Assembly: GCF_000725885.1 (NCBI RefSeq)
Contig: NZ_JODR01000045.1
Coordinates: 1 to 23,161, forward strand
DNA: 23,161 nt
Source of the DNA: Streptomyces albus subsp. albus
GTDB taxonomy: Bacteria; Actinomycetota; Actinomycetes; Streptomycetales; Streptomycetaceae
Direction: 5' to 3'
Shown here: positions 1-7,955 of the stretch, piece after piece
Layout: each line of letters starts with the position of its first letter
How positions within the stretch are numbered: position 1 is the first letter of the stretch
The notes under the pieces: model-generated
Databases searched by the model: none
Seen by the model: the letters and a program-made list of their open reading frames with translations, nothing else
What the model was told of the DNA's origin: nothing
Program-made: the position numbers and the translations under genes

Positions 1-495
1 ATGATCGCGCAGGCGCGGGAGAACAGTGCCGAGGCGCTCACGGAGCTGCGGGACCTGGTGCGCGGCATCCACCCGCCGGTACTCGCCGAACGCGGCCTGC
101 CCGACGCGCTGCGCGCGCTGGCCCTGCGCATGCCCGCCCCCGTGGAGGCCGACATCGAACTGCCGGGGCGGTTCGAGGAACCCGTCGAGACGGCCGTGTA
201 CTTCGCGGTGAGCGAGCTGCTGACCAATGCCGCCAAGCACTCCGGGGCGTCCCGGGTGTGGCTGGACGTGCTGTACGCGCGCTCGGCACCGGGCGGGCCC
301 GCGATCCGTGTCACCGTGACCGACGACGGCAAGGGCGGCGCCTCGCTCGACGGGGGCTCCGGTCTGCACGGGGTGCGGCGCCGTCTCGCCCAGTTCGACG
401 GTGTCCTGGCTCTCAGCAGCCCGGCCGGCGGTCCCACGATGATCACTCTTGAGGTGCCGGCCGACCCCCTGGACGACGCCGGCACCGCCGGCTGA
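1..495 (+). CDS. Sensor histidine kinase, C-terminal part (5' truncated by window edge)
   Basis: This is the catalytic end of a NarL/DesK-type (HisKA_3) two-component sensor kinase. The visible part carries the end of the dimerisation helix region (ELRDLVRGIHPPVL, about residues 15-28). It also has an HATPase_c domain with N-box SELLTNAAKHSG (about 71-82), G1-box DDGKGG (about 108-113) and the glycine-rich GSGLHGVRRRL (about 119-129). The phosphoacceptor histidine and any membrane sensor domain must lie upstream, so the ATG at base 1 is probably internal rather than the true start. The domain should bind ATP and phosphorylate a NarL-family regulator. No regulator follows directly. The nearest is at 4355-5026, beyond a sigma-like gene and an ABC cassette. 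The family call is firm; the partner is inference. Confidence 0.9.
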   Translation: MIAQARENSAEALTELRDLVRGIHPPVLAERGLPDALRALALRMPAPVEADIELPGRFEEPVETAVYFAVSELLTNAAKHSGASRVWLDVLYARSAPGGPAIRVTVTDDGKGGASLDGGSGLHGVRRRLAQFDGVLALSSPAGGPTMITLEVPADPLDDAGTAG

Positions 496-576
496 CCCCT
501 CCCCTGCCGCCTGCCCCCACCGGCACCGCGGGTCCGCCCTGTCCCGGCGGGTGACCCTTGTCCCCTGTAGGTCGTT

Positions 577-2382
577 TTGAGGGGTGTGAGTGAGGGGACC
601 GCGACGCTGGACGTCGAGCAGGCCGAGGTCGCTCTCGTCGCGCACTACGCGAGGCTGGTGCGGCTCGCGTACTGCGTCCTGGGGGACGGGCCCCGCCACG
701 CACGGGCCGCGCACACGCTGGCACAGCGTGCGCTGCCCCGGCGGAGGACGACGACGGACGGCCTGCCCCGGGCGCAAGGCGAGGACGACGCCGCGTACGC
801 GTGGCTGCGGCTGCGCGTGGTCAGGGCGGCGCTCGACCGGCCCCGCCCGCCGCTGCCCGGACACCGTGGCCGCAACGCGCCCGCCCGCGCCGCGTACGCG
901 CTGCGCCATCTGGAGGGCATGGCGGACCCGGAAATCCGCCGGCTGCTGGACGCGGCCCGCGTGCGGGACCCGGAGGCCGCACTGGCCGACGCCCGCACCG
1001 TGACGGTCCCGGTGCACGCCGGGCCCTGCGCCCTGTGCGCCGCACCGGCGGCCCACCCCCTGACGGCGGTGCGCCGCAGACGGCGCGGCCGGGCGGCGCT
1101 GGCCGCGCTGTGCGCCGCCCTGGCCTGCGGCGGGCTGCTCGGGACGTCCGGCAGCGGCTGGGGGCCCGACGCCGCCACCCGGGCGCCGCTGCTGACGGGT
1201 ACCGACGCGCAGCGCGCGCTGGAGCCCGACGCACTGGTGCGCGTGGGGCGGAACGCCTGGCGGCACGCCTCCCGTACGGACTTCGCCGCCTGGCCGGCCC
1301 GCGGCGCACTGCGCGGCGACGCCTCGCTGCTGCGCCGCGCCCTGGTCACCTGGGCGCGGCCACGCGCCGACGTACGGCTGAGCGCCACCCCCGGCACCCC
1401 GCAGGGCCCGCCGCCCGGCCCGCCCCAACTGCTGTACGCGGGACGGCTGGACGGACGGGCCGTGGTGCTGCTGTACGACGGGCTGCGCGTGGCCCGGTAC
1501 GCGGAGCCGCTGACCCCGGGCGACGGCTCCCGGGCGGCGAAGGACGGCATCTCCTTGGAGCTGGCCCGCGCGGCGGGCGCCGGGACGGCGGCCTCGGCAG
1601 CGCTGGCCGTCTCGCGCGGCGAGGACGAGGTCCGCTATCTGACCGCCCCCTGGATCGGCCGGGCCGCCCATGTGGATCTGCTCGACCCGGAGGACAGGAC
1701 GGGCAGCCCCCTTGCGCGCGACGCGGACGGGGTGACCGAACCGGTGCCCCTGCCGGTCACCCAGCCGCGGCACTGCACCCGCTGGCCGGGTCTGCTGCTG
1801 AGCGGCAGTGCGCACCTCGCGTCCCGTGCGCAGCTCTACACCGATCTGGGCGAGCCCGTCCCGGCCCGGCTGACGGACGGCACGGCACGCGACCCGGCCA
1901 CGGGCCCGGCGGCACGCGGACGGCTGGCCCGTACGGTCTGCCATCTGCCGGCGGTGCTCGACAGCGGGGTGAAGACCGTCTCCTCGTGGGAGTTCGCCCG
2001 GCAGCGGCTGCCGGACGGGGACGGTGAGGCGGCCTGGGTGTGCACCCGGGCGGCGACCTGGCGGGGTGCCGGTGCCCGCGTGATGACACAGTTCCAGCCG
2101 CCCGCGGCGCACCCCGGCCGCCCGGGGGCCGTCACCTCGCGCGCGGAGGACACCCGCACCTGCGGCCCGCGCTCCCGGCAGGTCCTCACGGGGCTGCTGT
2201 GGAAGTCCACGCGGGGCCACTGGTACGTGCTGGCCGCCGGCGATCCGCGGATCACCCGGCTGCGGGCCCGCGGCACGGGTCTGGTGGAGGGCCCGGCCCG
2301 GGCGGACGGCAACACGCTGGCTGCCCGCGCCGCCGGCCGGGACACCTCGGTGCGGCTGTCGGCCCAGCGGCGGGCCGACTGA
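577..2382 (+). CDS. Membrane-anchored sigma-factor-like protein with extracytoplasmic domain
   Basis: The product (601 residues from TTG 577) has three parts. Residues about 20-140 resemble ECF sigma region 2 and a degenerate region 4 (LVRLAYCVLGDG, then YALRHLEGMADPEIRRLLDAA). A basic stretch (RRRRRGR, 166-172) and one hydrophobic helix (about 173-190) follow. The rest is a roughly 400-residue, probably extracytoplasmic, domain with four cysteines in its second half (in CTRWPG, VCHLP, VCTRA and TCGPR), which could form disulfides. Just before the membrane segment lies HAGPCALC (147-154), which fits the H-x3-C-x2-C pattern of zinc-binding anti-sigma factors. TTG 577 has a weak TAGG-type site upstream. 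GTG 586 is an alternative start, removing 3 residues. The gene lies 81 bp after the kinase and ends convergent with the ABC permease. I do not know its function; transcriptional sensing across the membrane is inference. Confidence 0.7.
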   Translation: MRGVSEGTATLDVEQAEVALVAHYARLVRLAYCVLGDGPRHARAAHTLAQRALPRRRTTTDGLPRAQGEDDAAYAWLRLRVVRAALDRPRPPLPGHRGRNAPARAAYALRHLEGMADPEIRRLLDAARVRDPEAALADARTVTVPVHAGPCALCAAPAAHPLTAVRRRRRGRAALAALCAALACGGLLGTSGSGWGPDAATRAPLLTGTDAQRALEPDALVRVGRNAWRHASRTDFAAWPARGALRGDASLLRRALVTWARPRADVRLSATPGTPQGPPPGPPQLLYAGRLDGRAVVLLYDGLRVARYAEPLTPGDGSRAAKDGISLELARAAGAGTAASAALAVSRGEDEVRYLTAPWIGRAAHVDLLDPEDRTGSPLARDADGVTEPVPLPVTQPRHCTRWPGLLLSGSAHLASRAQLYTDLGEPVPARLTDGTARDPATGPAARGRLARTVCHLPAVLDSGVKTVSSWEFARQRLPDGDGEAAWVCTRAATWRGAGARVMTQFQPPAAHPGRPGAVTSRAEDTRTCGPRSRQVLTGLLWKSTRGHWYVLAAGDPRITRLRARGTGLVEGPARADGNTLAARAAGRDTSVRLSAQRRAD

Positions 2383-2422
2383 GCGGGCGGCCCGCGGCGG
2401 CGACGGCTCGCCCGGTGGGCGC

Positions 2423-2441
2423 CGGTGAGCGGCCGTCACCG
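2423..2441. terminator. Weak hairpin between convergent genes
   Basis: CGGTGA and TCACCG form a 6-bp stem around a 7-nt loop in the 69-bp gap between the sigma-like gene (+) and the ABC permease (-). The position suits a bidirectional terminator, but the stem is short and has no T-tract, so this is only a candidate. Confidence 0.25.
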
Positions 2442-2451
2442 CTGGGTGCCG

Positions 2452-3225
2452 TCACACGTCGCGGCGGCGCAGCACCCGTGCCGCCACCGTGAGGGAGGCG
2501 AGGGCCCACAGCGCCATGAGGGCGAGCCCGGCCTGCCATCCGTAGCTGCCGTTGCCGTCCAGCAGCAGGGCTTCGGAGGCGCCTGCGGGCAGCAGATCGA
2601 CGGCGGTCTCGGCACCGGGCAGCACATCGAGGGCCATCGGCAGCAGGAAGAGCAGCCCGAACAGTGCGGTGACGGTGCCGGCGGACCGGCGCACCACGGC
2701 GGCGAGCCCCACCGTCAGCACGCTCAGCAGCGCGGCGTGCACCCCGACGCCCAGCACCTGCCCGCACACGGTGGCCGTATCGAAGGTGCTCTCCTCCAGC
2801 GTCACCAGGCCGCACACGAGGCCGACGACCCCGCACAGGAGTCCGGCGGCGAAGGTGACGGCGCCCAGGGTGAGGCTTTTGGCGGCCAGCAGCCGTACCC
2901 GGTCGGGCACGCACAGGAAGGCGGTGGTCGCGCTGCCGGTGGCGTACTCGCCCGTCACCGCGAGCATCGCCAGTGCCGCCACCACCAGTCCGGTGCCGTT
3001 GAGTTCGGCGACGACGGCAGGTCCGGCGGGTGAGGCCCCCGGATCGTGGGTGAGGACACCCGCGGCGGAGGCGATGACGCCGGTGAGCACGGCGGCGCCC
3101 AGCAGCAGGTACCAGGTGGAGCGCAGGGAGACGAGTTTCGTCCACTCGGCGGCGACCGCGCCGCGCAGTCCCGCCGTGCGGGAGCGGCCGGCGGGCCGGG
3201 CCGGTGCCGGTGCGGTGGCGGCCAT
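2452..3225 (-). CDS. ABC-2 type transporter permease
   Basis: This is a 257-residue integral membrane protein with about six hydrophobic segments (roughly 38-58, 78-94, 113-140, 155-178, 184-203 and 231-251). The N-terminal cytoplasmic stretch, RGAVAAEWTKLVSLRSTWYLL, is typical of actinobacterial ABC-2 permeases, and the C-terminus is basic (RVLRRRDV). It should form the export channel driven by the ATPase encoded directly upstream on the same strand. I chose ATG 3225 because a GGGGG purine run lies 7 nt upstream. GTG 3231, which overlaps the ATPase stop as GTGA, is an alternative. Either way the genes are almost contiguous and surely co-transcribed. The substrate cannot be read from the sequence; drug, peptide or lipid export is usual for such pairs beside two-component genes. 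Confidence 0.9.
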   Translation of the reverse strand: MAATAPAPARPAGRSRTAGLRGAVAAEWTKLVSLRSTWYLLLGAAVLTGVIASAAGVLTHDPGASPAGPAVVAELNGTGLVVAALAMLAVTGEYATGSATTAFLCVPDRVRLLAAKSLTLGAVTFAAGLLCGVVGLVCGLVTLEESTFDTATVCGQVLGVGVHAALLSVLTVGLAAVVRRSAGTVTALFGLLFLLPMALDVLPGAETAVDLLPAGASEALLLDGNGSYGWQAGLALMALWALASLTVAARVLRRRDV

Positions 3226-3227
3226 CG

Positions 3228-4163
3228 TCACACCCCCGCCGTCTCGTCGGTACGCCGCTGGGCGTACTCCACGCTCTGCGATGTGAGCCGCATGTACGCC
3301 TCCTCCAACGACGCCTGAACGGCGCGCAGTTCGTACAGGTGGACACGGGCTTCGTGGGCGAGGTCCCCGACGCGTTCGAGGGGGACGCCGCTCACCGACA
3401 GTTCGTCCGGTGCCGGGCGCGTCACCTCGGCGCCCTGTGCGGTGAGCCGGTCGGCGAGCAGGGCGATCCCGCCGTGTTCGGGGCCGCGCACCCGCACGGT
3501 GCGCCGGGTGCCGGCCGCGACCACGTCCGCGACGGGCCCGTCCGCCAGCAGCCGGCCCCGGCCGATGACCACCAGCCGGTCGGCGGTCAGTTCCATCTCG
3601 CTCATCAGATGGCTGGAGAGGAACACGGTGCGGCCCTCGGCGGCCAGGGAGCGCAGGAAGGAGCGCACCCACAGCACCCCGTCCGGGTCGAGGCCGTTGA
3701 CGGGCTCGTCCAGCAGCAGCACCTCCGGGTCGCCGAGCAGCGCGGCGGCGATGCCCAGGCGCTGGGCCATGCCCAGTGAGAAGGAGCCGGCCCGGCTGCC
3801 GGCCACCTCGCCGAGCCCGACCGCGTCGAGCACCTCGGGCACCCGGCGGGCGGGAATGCCGTTGCTGCGGGCCATGGCCAGCAGATGGGCGTGGGCGGTG
3901 CGCCGGGGGTGTGCGGCGCGTGCGTCCAGCAGCGCCCCCACCACGCGGAGCGGGTGGGTGAGTTCGGCGTACGGCTTGCCGCCCACGAGGGCGGTGCCCC
4001 GGGTGGGGCGGTCCAGCCCCATGATCATGCGCATGGTCGTGGACTTGCCGGCCCCGTTGGGGCCGAGGAAGCCGGTGATCCTGCCCGGCACCACCTCCAA
4101 CGACAGGTCGTCCACGGCGGTCTTCGCGCCGTATTTCTTGGTGAGTCCCCGCAGTGTGAGCAT
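3228..4163 (-). CDS. ABC transporter ATP-binding protein
   Basis: This 311-residue ATPase belongs to the DRA/CcmA-like group that works with ABC-2 permeases. It has Walker A GPNGAGKST (34-42), a variant signature SLGMAQR (129-135), Walker B VLLLDEP (148-154) and the switch histidine in SSHLM (H185). A C-terminal tail of about 100 residues (from about 210) is typical of this subgroup. ATG 4163 is preceded by GAAGGA at good spacing. Upstream in-frame codons lack a ribosome site and encode low-complexity residues. It hydrolyses ATP to power the adjacent permease at the membrane. It is transcribed divergently from the response regulator at 4355 across a 191-bp gap, which suggests, but does not prove, control by that regulator. 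Confidence 0.95.
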   Translation of the reverse strand: MLTLRGLTKKYGAKTAVDDLSLEVVPGRITGFLGPNGAGKSTTMRMIMGLDRPTRGTALVGGKPYAELTHPLRVVGALLDARAAHPRRTAHAHLLAMARSNGIPARRVPEVLDAVGLGEVAGSRAGSFSLGMAQRLGIAAALLGDPEVLLLDEPVNGLDPDGVLWVRSFLRSLAAEGRTVFLSSHLMSEMELTADRLVVIGRGRLLADGPVADVVAAGTRRTVRVRGPEHGGIALLADRLTAQGAEVTRPAPDELSVSGVPLERVGDLAHEARVHLYELRAVQASLEEAYMRLTSQSVEYAQRRTDETAGV

Positions 4164-4320
4164 CGTTCCTTCCCGGTGCGGCTCGCTGCCTCGCTCGGTC
4201 AACCGGGACGCTACGGAGCGGGCGGGGCGCGGACAGGGGACCTCGGTCACCGGCCGCCCTGTACTTTCGTCAGGTCCCGCGGCCCGGCGGGCGGCGGTGC
4301 ACCGCGCCGGGTTAGCGTGC

Positions 4321-4337
4321 TTCCTCGGCTGGAGGAA
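4321..4337. promoter_or_regulatory. Inverted repeat upstream of the response regulator
   Basis: TTCCTC and GAGGAA form perfect 6-bp arms around a 5-bp centre, ending 17 bp before the regulator ATG. It lies in the 191-bp divergent region shared with the ABC cassette, beside TAGCGT (4313-4318), a possible -10 hexamer with no clear -35. It could be an operator or a leader hairpin. The sequence alone does not decide. Confidence 0.3.
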
Positions 4338-4354
4338 AGCGGGGAACGAGGACG

Positions 4355-5026
4355 ATGATCCGGGTACTGCTGGCGGACGACGAGGCGATGATCAGGGCCG
4401 GGGTGCGGGCGATCCTCGCCTCGGCGGCGGACATCGAGGTCGTCGCGGAGGCGGCCGACGGCCACGAGGCCGTCGAGACGGCGCAGCGGCACCGCCCCGA
4501 CGTGTGCCTGCTCGACATCCGCATGCCCCGCCTGGACGGCCTGCGTGCCGCCGCCGAACTGCGGCGCACCTGCCCGGACAGCGCCGTGATGATGCTGACG
4601 ACGTTCAGCGAGGACGAGTACATCGCCACCGCCCTCGGCTCGGGCGCCGCCGGGTTCGTCCTCAAGTCCGGCGACCCCATGGAACTGCTGGCCGGGGTGC
4701 GCGCCGTCGCCGACGGCGGCGCCTACCTCTCCCCCACCGTGGCCCGGCACGTCCTCACCCACATGGCAGGCGGACAACTGGGCCGCCGGGCCGGCGCACA
4801 GGCCCGCATCGCACCGCTGACCCCGCGCGAACGCGAAGTGCTGGGCCTGGTGGGGGCCGGCCTGTCCAACGCCGACATCGCCGCCCGGCTGCACGTGGTC
4901 GAGGGCACGGTGAAGACGTACGTCAGTCAGATCCTCGCCCGGCTCCAGGTGCGCAACCGGGTGCAGGCGGCGATCCTCGCCTACGAGGCCGGGCTGGTCC
5001 CCGGCACCGGGCCGCAGCAGCCCTGA
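4355..5026 (+). CDS. NarL/FixJ-family response regulator
   Basis: This is a 223-residue two-component regulator. The N-terminal receiver domain has the acidic pair D8-D9, phosphoacceptor D54 (in CLLDIRMP), the switch threonine region LTTF (81-84) and conserved K104 (FVLKSGD). The C-terminal LuxR-type helix-turn-helix runs from about 155 to 213 (LTPREREVLGLVGAGLSN, then IAARLHVVEGTVKTYVSQIL). ATG 4355 has GAGGAC immediately upstream. Phosphorylation should promote dimerisation and DNA binding. The divergently transcribed ABC cassette is the natural candidate target, and the kinase ending at 495 is a candidate partner because none lies adjacent. Both assignments are inference from context; the family call is secure. 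Confidence 0.95.
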   Translation: MIRVLLADDEAMIRAGVRAILASAADIEVVAEAADGHEAVETAQRHRPDVCLLDIRMPRLDGLRAAAELRRTCPDSAVMMLTTFSEDEYIATALGSGAAGFVLKSGDPMELLAGVRAVADGGAYLSPTVARHVLTHMAGGQLGRRAGAQARIAPLTPREREVLGLVGAGLSNADIAARLHVVEGTVKTYVSQILARLQVRNRVQAAILAYEAGLVPGTGPQQP

Positions 5027-5093
5027 ACCGGGGCGCGGGCCGGGTACGAACCGGGGGACGGACCGGGCAAGAACCGGGTGCGGGCGGGTCGCC
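5025..5093. repeat. 23-bp imperfect tandem repeat, about 2.6 copies
   Basis: GAACCGGG recurs at 5025, 5048 and 5071, exactly 23 bp apart. In the first two units a further CCGGG occupies the same internal position, and about 18 of 23 bases match. The third copy decays after about 13 bp. The array begins on the stop codon of the response regulator and fills the start of the gap before the alpha-glucosidase gene. Function unknown. Confidence 0.6.
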
Positions 5094-5135
5094 GTCCCGG
5101 CACAGGGGCACGTAACTCACGGGCGCCGCCCGCGT

Positions 5136-5149
5136 TGTCACCCTTGACA
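5136..5149. promoter_or_regulatory. Candidate operator/-35 region of the alpha-glucosidase gene
   Basis: TGTCA-CCCT-TGACA is a small perfect inverted repeat 57 bp before the GTG start. It overlaps TTGACA (5144-5149), an ideal -35 hexamer, but no good -10 lies 16-19 bp downstream. A repressor site overlapping the promoter is plausible; the regulator is unknown. Confidence 0.3.
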
Positions 5150-5205
5150 CTGGCTTGCCGCACTTCGCGACCCGCACCGCGGGTCCCGCCCGATGGGGAA
5201 GACTT

Positions 5206-6918
5206 GTGACCCAGCACGCCACGCCCCCGCAGCCCCTCACCCCCCGTCCGACGCCCCCACAGGACGGGACCGGGCAGGTCGCCGACCCCGGCCCCGCCCC
5301 CGCACGCCGCGCCTCCTCCCCCGGCCTGGGCTGGTGGCGGGACGCCGTCATCTACCAGGTGTACGTGCGCTCGTTCGCCGACGGGGACGGCGACGGCGTC
5401 GGCGACCTGCCCGGCGTCCGGCAGCGGCTGCCCTATCTGGCCGATCTCGGCGTGGACGCGGTGTGGCTGACCCCCTTCTACGCCTCCCCGCAGGCCGACG
5501 GGGGCTACGACGTGTCCGACTACCGCGCCGTCGATCCCCGCTTCGGGCACCTCGACGACGCCCGGGCCCTGGTCGCCGAGGCCCATGGGCTGGGGCTGCG
5601 CGTCATCCTCGACATCGTCCCCAACCACACCTCCGACCAGCACCCCTGGTTCCGCCGCGCCCTGGCCGGTGACGCCGCGGCCCGGGAGCGCTACCACTTC
5701 CGGCCCGGACGCGGCGAGGGCGGGACGCTGCCGCCCAACGACTGGGAGTCCGTCTTCGGCGGGCCCGCCTGGAGCCCCGTACCCGGCGAACCGGGGCTGT
5801 GGTACCTGCACCTGTTCGCGCCCGAGCAGCCCGACCTGGACTGGCGGCACCCGAAGGTCCACGAGGAGTTCGACTCCGTGCTGCGGTTCTGGCTCGACCT
5901 GGGCGTGGACGGCTTCCGGATCGACGTGGCACACGGCATGGTCAAGGCCGAGGGGCTGCCCGACATCGGCGCCGGGGAACAGGCCCGCATGATCGGCAGC
6001 CAGGAGCTGCCGTTCTTCGACCAGGACGGCGTCCACGACATCCACCGCGCCTGGCGCCGCCTGCTGGCCTCCTACGGCCCCGACCGCATCGCCGTCGCCG
6101 AGGCGTGGGCCCCCACCCCCGAACGGCTCGCGCTGTACGTGCGGCCCGACGAATGCCACCAGGCGTTCAACTTCCACTTCCTCCGGGCCGGCTGGGACAC
6201 CGGGCAGCTGCGGACGGTGATCGAGGAGTCGATGGCCGCCGCCACCACCGTCGGCGCCCCCACCACCTGGGTGCTCTCCAACCACGACGTCGTCCGCCAC
6301 CGCACCCGCCTCGGCTCCCTGGCCCGGGCACGCGCCGCCACCCTGCTGATGCTGGCGCTGCCCGGCTCCGTCTACCTCTACCAGGGCGAGGAGCTGGGCC
6401 TGCCGGAGGTGACGGAGCTGCCCGACGACGTCCGGCAGGACCCGGCCTTCTTCCGCACCGCGCAGGGCGGCAGGGCGGCCGAGGGCCAGCAGGGGCTGCG
6501 CGACGGCTGCCGGGTGCCGATGCCGTGGACGAGCGACGGGCCGTCGCTGGGATTCGGCCCCGCCGCCGGCTGGCTGCCCCAGCCCGCCGGGTGGGGCGAG
6601 CTGTCGGTCCAGGCGCAGACCGGCGACCCCCTCTCCACCCTGGAGCTGTACCGCACGGCGTTGCGGCTGCGGCGGCTGCTGCCGGGACTCGGCGACAGCG
6701 CCATGGAGTGGCTGACGGCGCCCGAGGGGGTGCTCGCGCTCTCCCGGCCGGGGCTGGTGTGCGTCCTCAACACCAGACCGGCCCCGGTGGAGATGGCGGC
6801 GCCCGGCGAGCTGCTGCTGTGCTCGGCCCCCGAGGAGTCACGGGACTCGATGGAGGCGGGGGCGGCCCCGGGGCGGCTGCGGTTGCCGGCCCAGACCTGC
6901 ACCTGGTGGGCGGCCTGA
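5206..6918 (+). CDS. aglA: GH13 alpha-glucosidase (oligo-1,6-glucosidase/maltase type)
   Basis: This 570-residue glycoside hydrolase has all family 13 hallmarks in a (beta/alpha)8 barrel. WWRDAVIYQVYVRSF (43-57) opens the barrel, and DGDGDGVGDL (about 59-68) is the calcium-site motif of oligo-1,6-glucosidase-like enzymes. Region I is DIVPNHTS, region II GFRIDVAH with nucleophile D240, region III AVAEAW with acid/base E299, and region IV SNHD with D361. No signal peptide or transmembrane segment is visible, so it should act in the cytoplasm on imported maltose or isomaltose oligosaccharides. GTG 5206 follows GGGGAAG at good spacing. A TTG 17 codons upstream also opens the frame but has no ribosome site. 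The symbol follows streptomycete usage. Maltase versus isomaltase preference cannot be settled here, and no sugar ABC transporter gene is in the window. Confidence 0.9.
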   Translation: MTQHATPPQPLTPRPTPPQDGTGQVADPGPAPARRASSPGLGWWRDAVIYQVYVRSFADGDGDGVGDLPGVRQRLPYLADLGVDAVWLTPFYASPQADGGYDVSDYRAVDPRFGHLDDARALVAEAHGLGLRVILDIVPNHTSDQHPWFRRALAGDAAARERYHFRPGRGEGGTLPPNDWESVFGGPAWSPVPGEPGLWYLHLFAPEQPDLDWRHPKVHEEFDSVLRFWLDLGVDGFRIDVAHGMVKAEGLPDIGAGEQARMIGSQELPFFDQDGVHDIHRAWRRLLASYGPDRIAVAEAWAPTPERLALYVRPDECHQAFNFHFLRAGWDTGQLRTVIEESMAAATTVGAPTTWVLSNHDVVRHRTRLGSLARARAATLLMLALPGSVYLYQGEELGLPEVTELPDDVRQDPAFFRTAQGGRAAEGQQGLRDGCRVPMPWTSDGPSLGFGPAAGWLPQPAGWGELSVQAQTGDPLSTLELYRTALRLRRLLPGLGDSAMEWLTAPEGVLALSRPGLVCVLNTRPAPVEMAAPGELLLCSAPEESRDSMEAGAAPGRLRLPAQTCTWWAA

Positions 6919-7054
6919 CCCACACCCTCCCCCGCTCGTCGGGAACCCTGAGACAGCGGGACGCGCGGCCTCCCCCGAGGGGACGACGCCGCATGTCCAA
7001 GACCCGACCGCAGGATGATCGGGCCGGTCACCCCGTCTGGCAGACTGTCGCTCT

Positions 7055-7930
7055 ATGGGGGTACCGACCACGAGGACCAAAGACGACACCCGGCACGGCG
7101 CCGGCGAACCCGCGACCGAGAGCGCCCCTGCGCACGGTGAGGACGAGCGGGCCGCCCGCGGTGCCCGCTTCCCGCGCGGCACCCTGGCGAAGTGGCGCTC
7201 TCCCCGGCGCCCCCGTCTGTGGTTCGAGATCGCGCTGATCGCCGTCAGCTACTGGACGTACTCCCTCATCCGCAACGCCGTCCCCGAGCAGCGGGCCGAC
7301 GCGCTGCGGAACGCCGACTGGATCTGGCGCACCGAACACACCCTCGGGATCGCCGTCGAGCAGACCATCAACCACACCATCGGCGGTGTCACGTGGCTGA
7401 TCGTCACCATGAACTACTACTACGCCACGTTGCACTTCATCGTGACGATCGGCGTACTGGTGTGGCTCTACCGCAGCCATCCGGGGCGGTACGCCGCGAC
7501 CCGGCTGGTGCTGTTCACCACCACCGGCACCGCCCTGCTCGGCTACTACCTCTTCCCCCTGGCCCCGCCGCGGCTGATGAGCGGGGGACACTTCATCGAC
7601 ACCGTGCAGGTGCACCAGACCTGGGGGTCGATGGCGTCGGGCAACCTGGCGCAGATGTCCAACCAGTACGCAGCGATGCCGTCCATGCACATAGGGTGGT
7701 CGGTCTGGTGCGGCATAACCATCGCCATGCTGGCCCGGCCGGTGTGGGTGCGGGTGCTGGGGGCGCTGTACCCGGCGGCGACCCTGCTGGTCATCGTGAG
7801 CACCGCCAACCACTTCTGGCTGGACGCCGTGGGCGGCCTGCTCTGCTTGGGCTTCGGCTTCGCCCTCTCCTACGCCTGGTACGGCCGCGTCTCCTACCGC
7901 CTCCCCCGACTGGCCGCCGCCCCGGCCTGA
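7055..7930 (+). CDS. PAP2-superfamily (AUR1-like) integral membrane phosphatase/transferase
   Basis: This is a 291-residue membrane protein. A hydrophilic N-terminus of about 50 residues is followed by about six hydrophobic segments. The PAP2_3/AUR1-type catalytic signature is present: PSMHIGW (209-215, with H212) and STANHFWLDAVGG (249-261, with H253 and D257). Such proteins act on lipid phosphates or transfer phospho-head groups at the membrane, and actinobacterial members often serve in glycolipid or phosphoinositide metabolism. ATG 7055 has no purine-rich ribosome site. CAGACT (7041-7046) sits 8 nt before it, so translation may be leaderless. The gene ends 25 bp from the convergent glnE stop. 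Exact substrate unknown. Confidence 0.85.
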   Translation: MGVPTTRTKDDTRHGAGEPATESAPAHGEDERAARGARFPRGTLAKWRSPRRPRLWFEIALIAVSYWTYSLIRNAVPEQRADALRNADWIWRTEHTLGIAVEQTINHTIGGVTWLIVTMNYYYATLHFIVTIGVLVWLYRSHPGRYAATRLVLFTTTGTALLGYYLFPLAPPRLMSGGHFIDTVQVHQTWGSMASGNLAQMSNQYAAMPSMHIGWSVWCGITIAMLARPVWVRVLGALYPAATLLVIVSTANHFWLDAVGGLLCLGFGFALSYAWYGRVSYRLPRLAAAPA

Positions 7931-7955
7931 GCCGGGGCGCCCTCACGGCTGCGCG

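Noticed and set aside
577..5026. Classical sigma/anti-sigma operon
   Set aside because: There is no separate free sigma factor gene next to the membrane protein, so the usual two-gene arrangement is absent.
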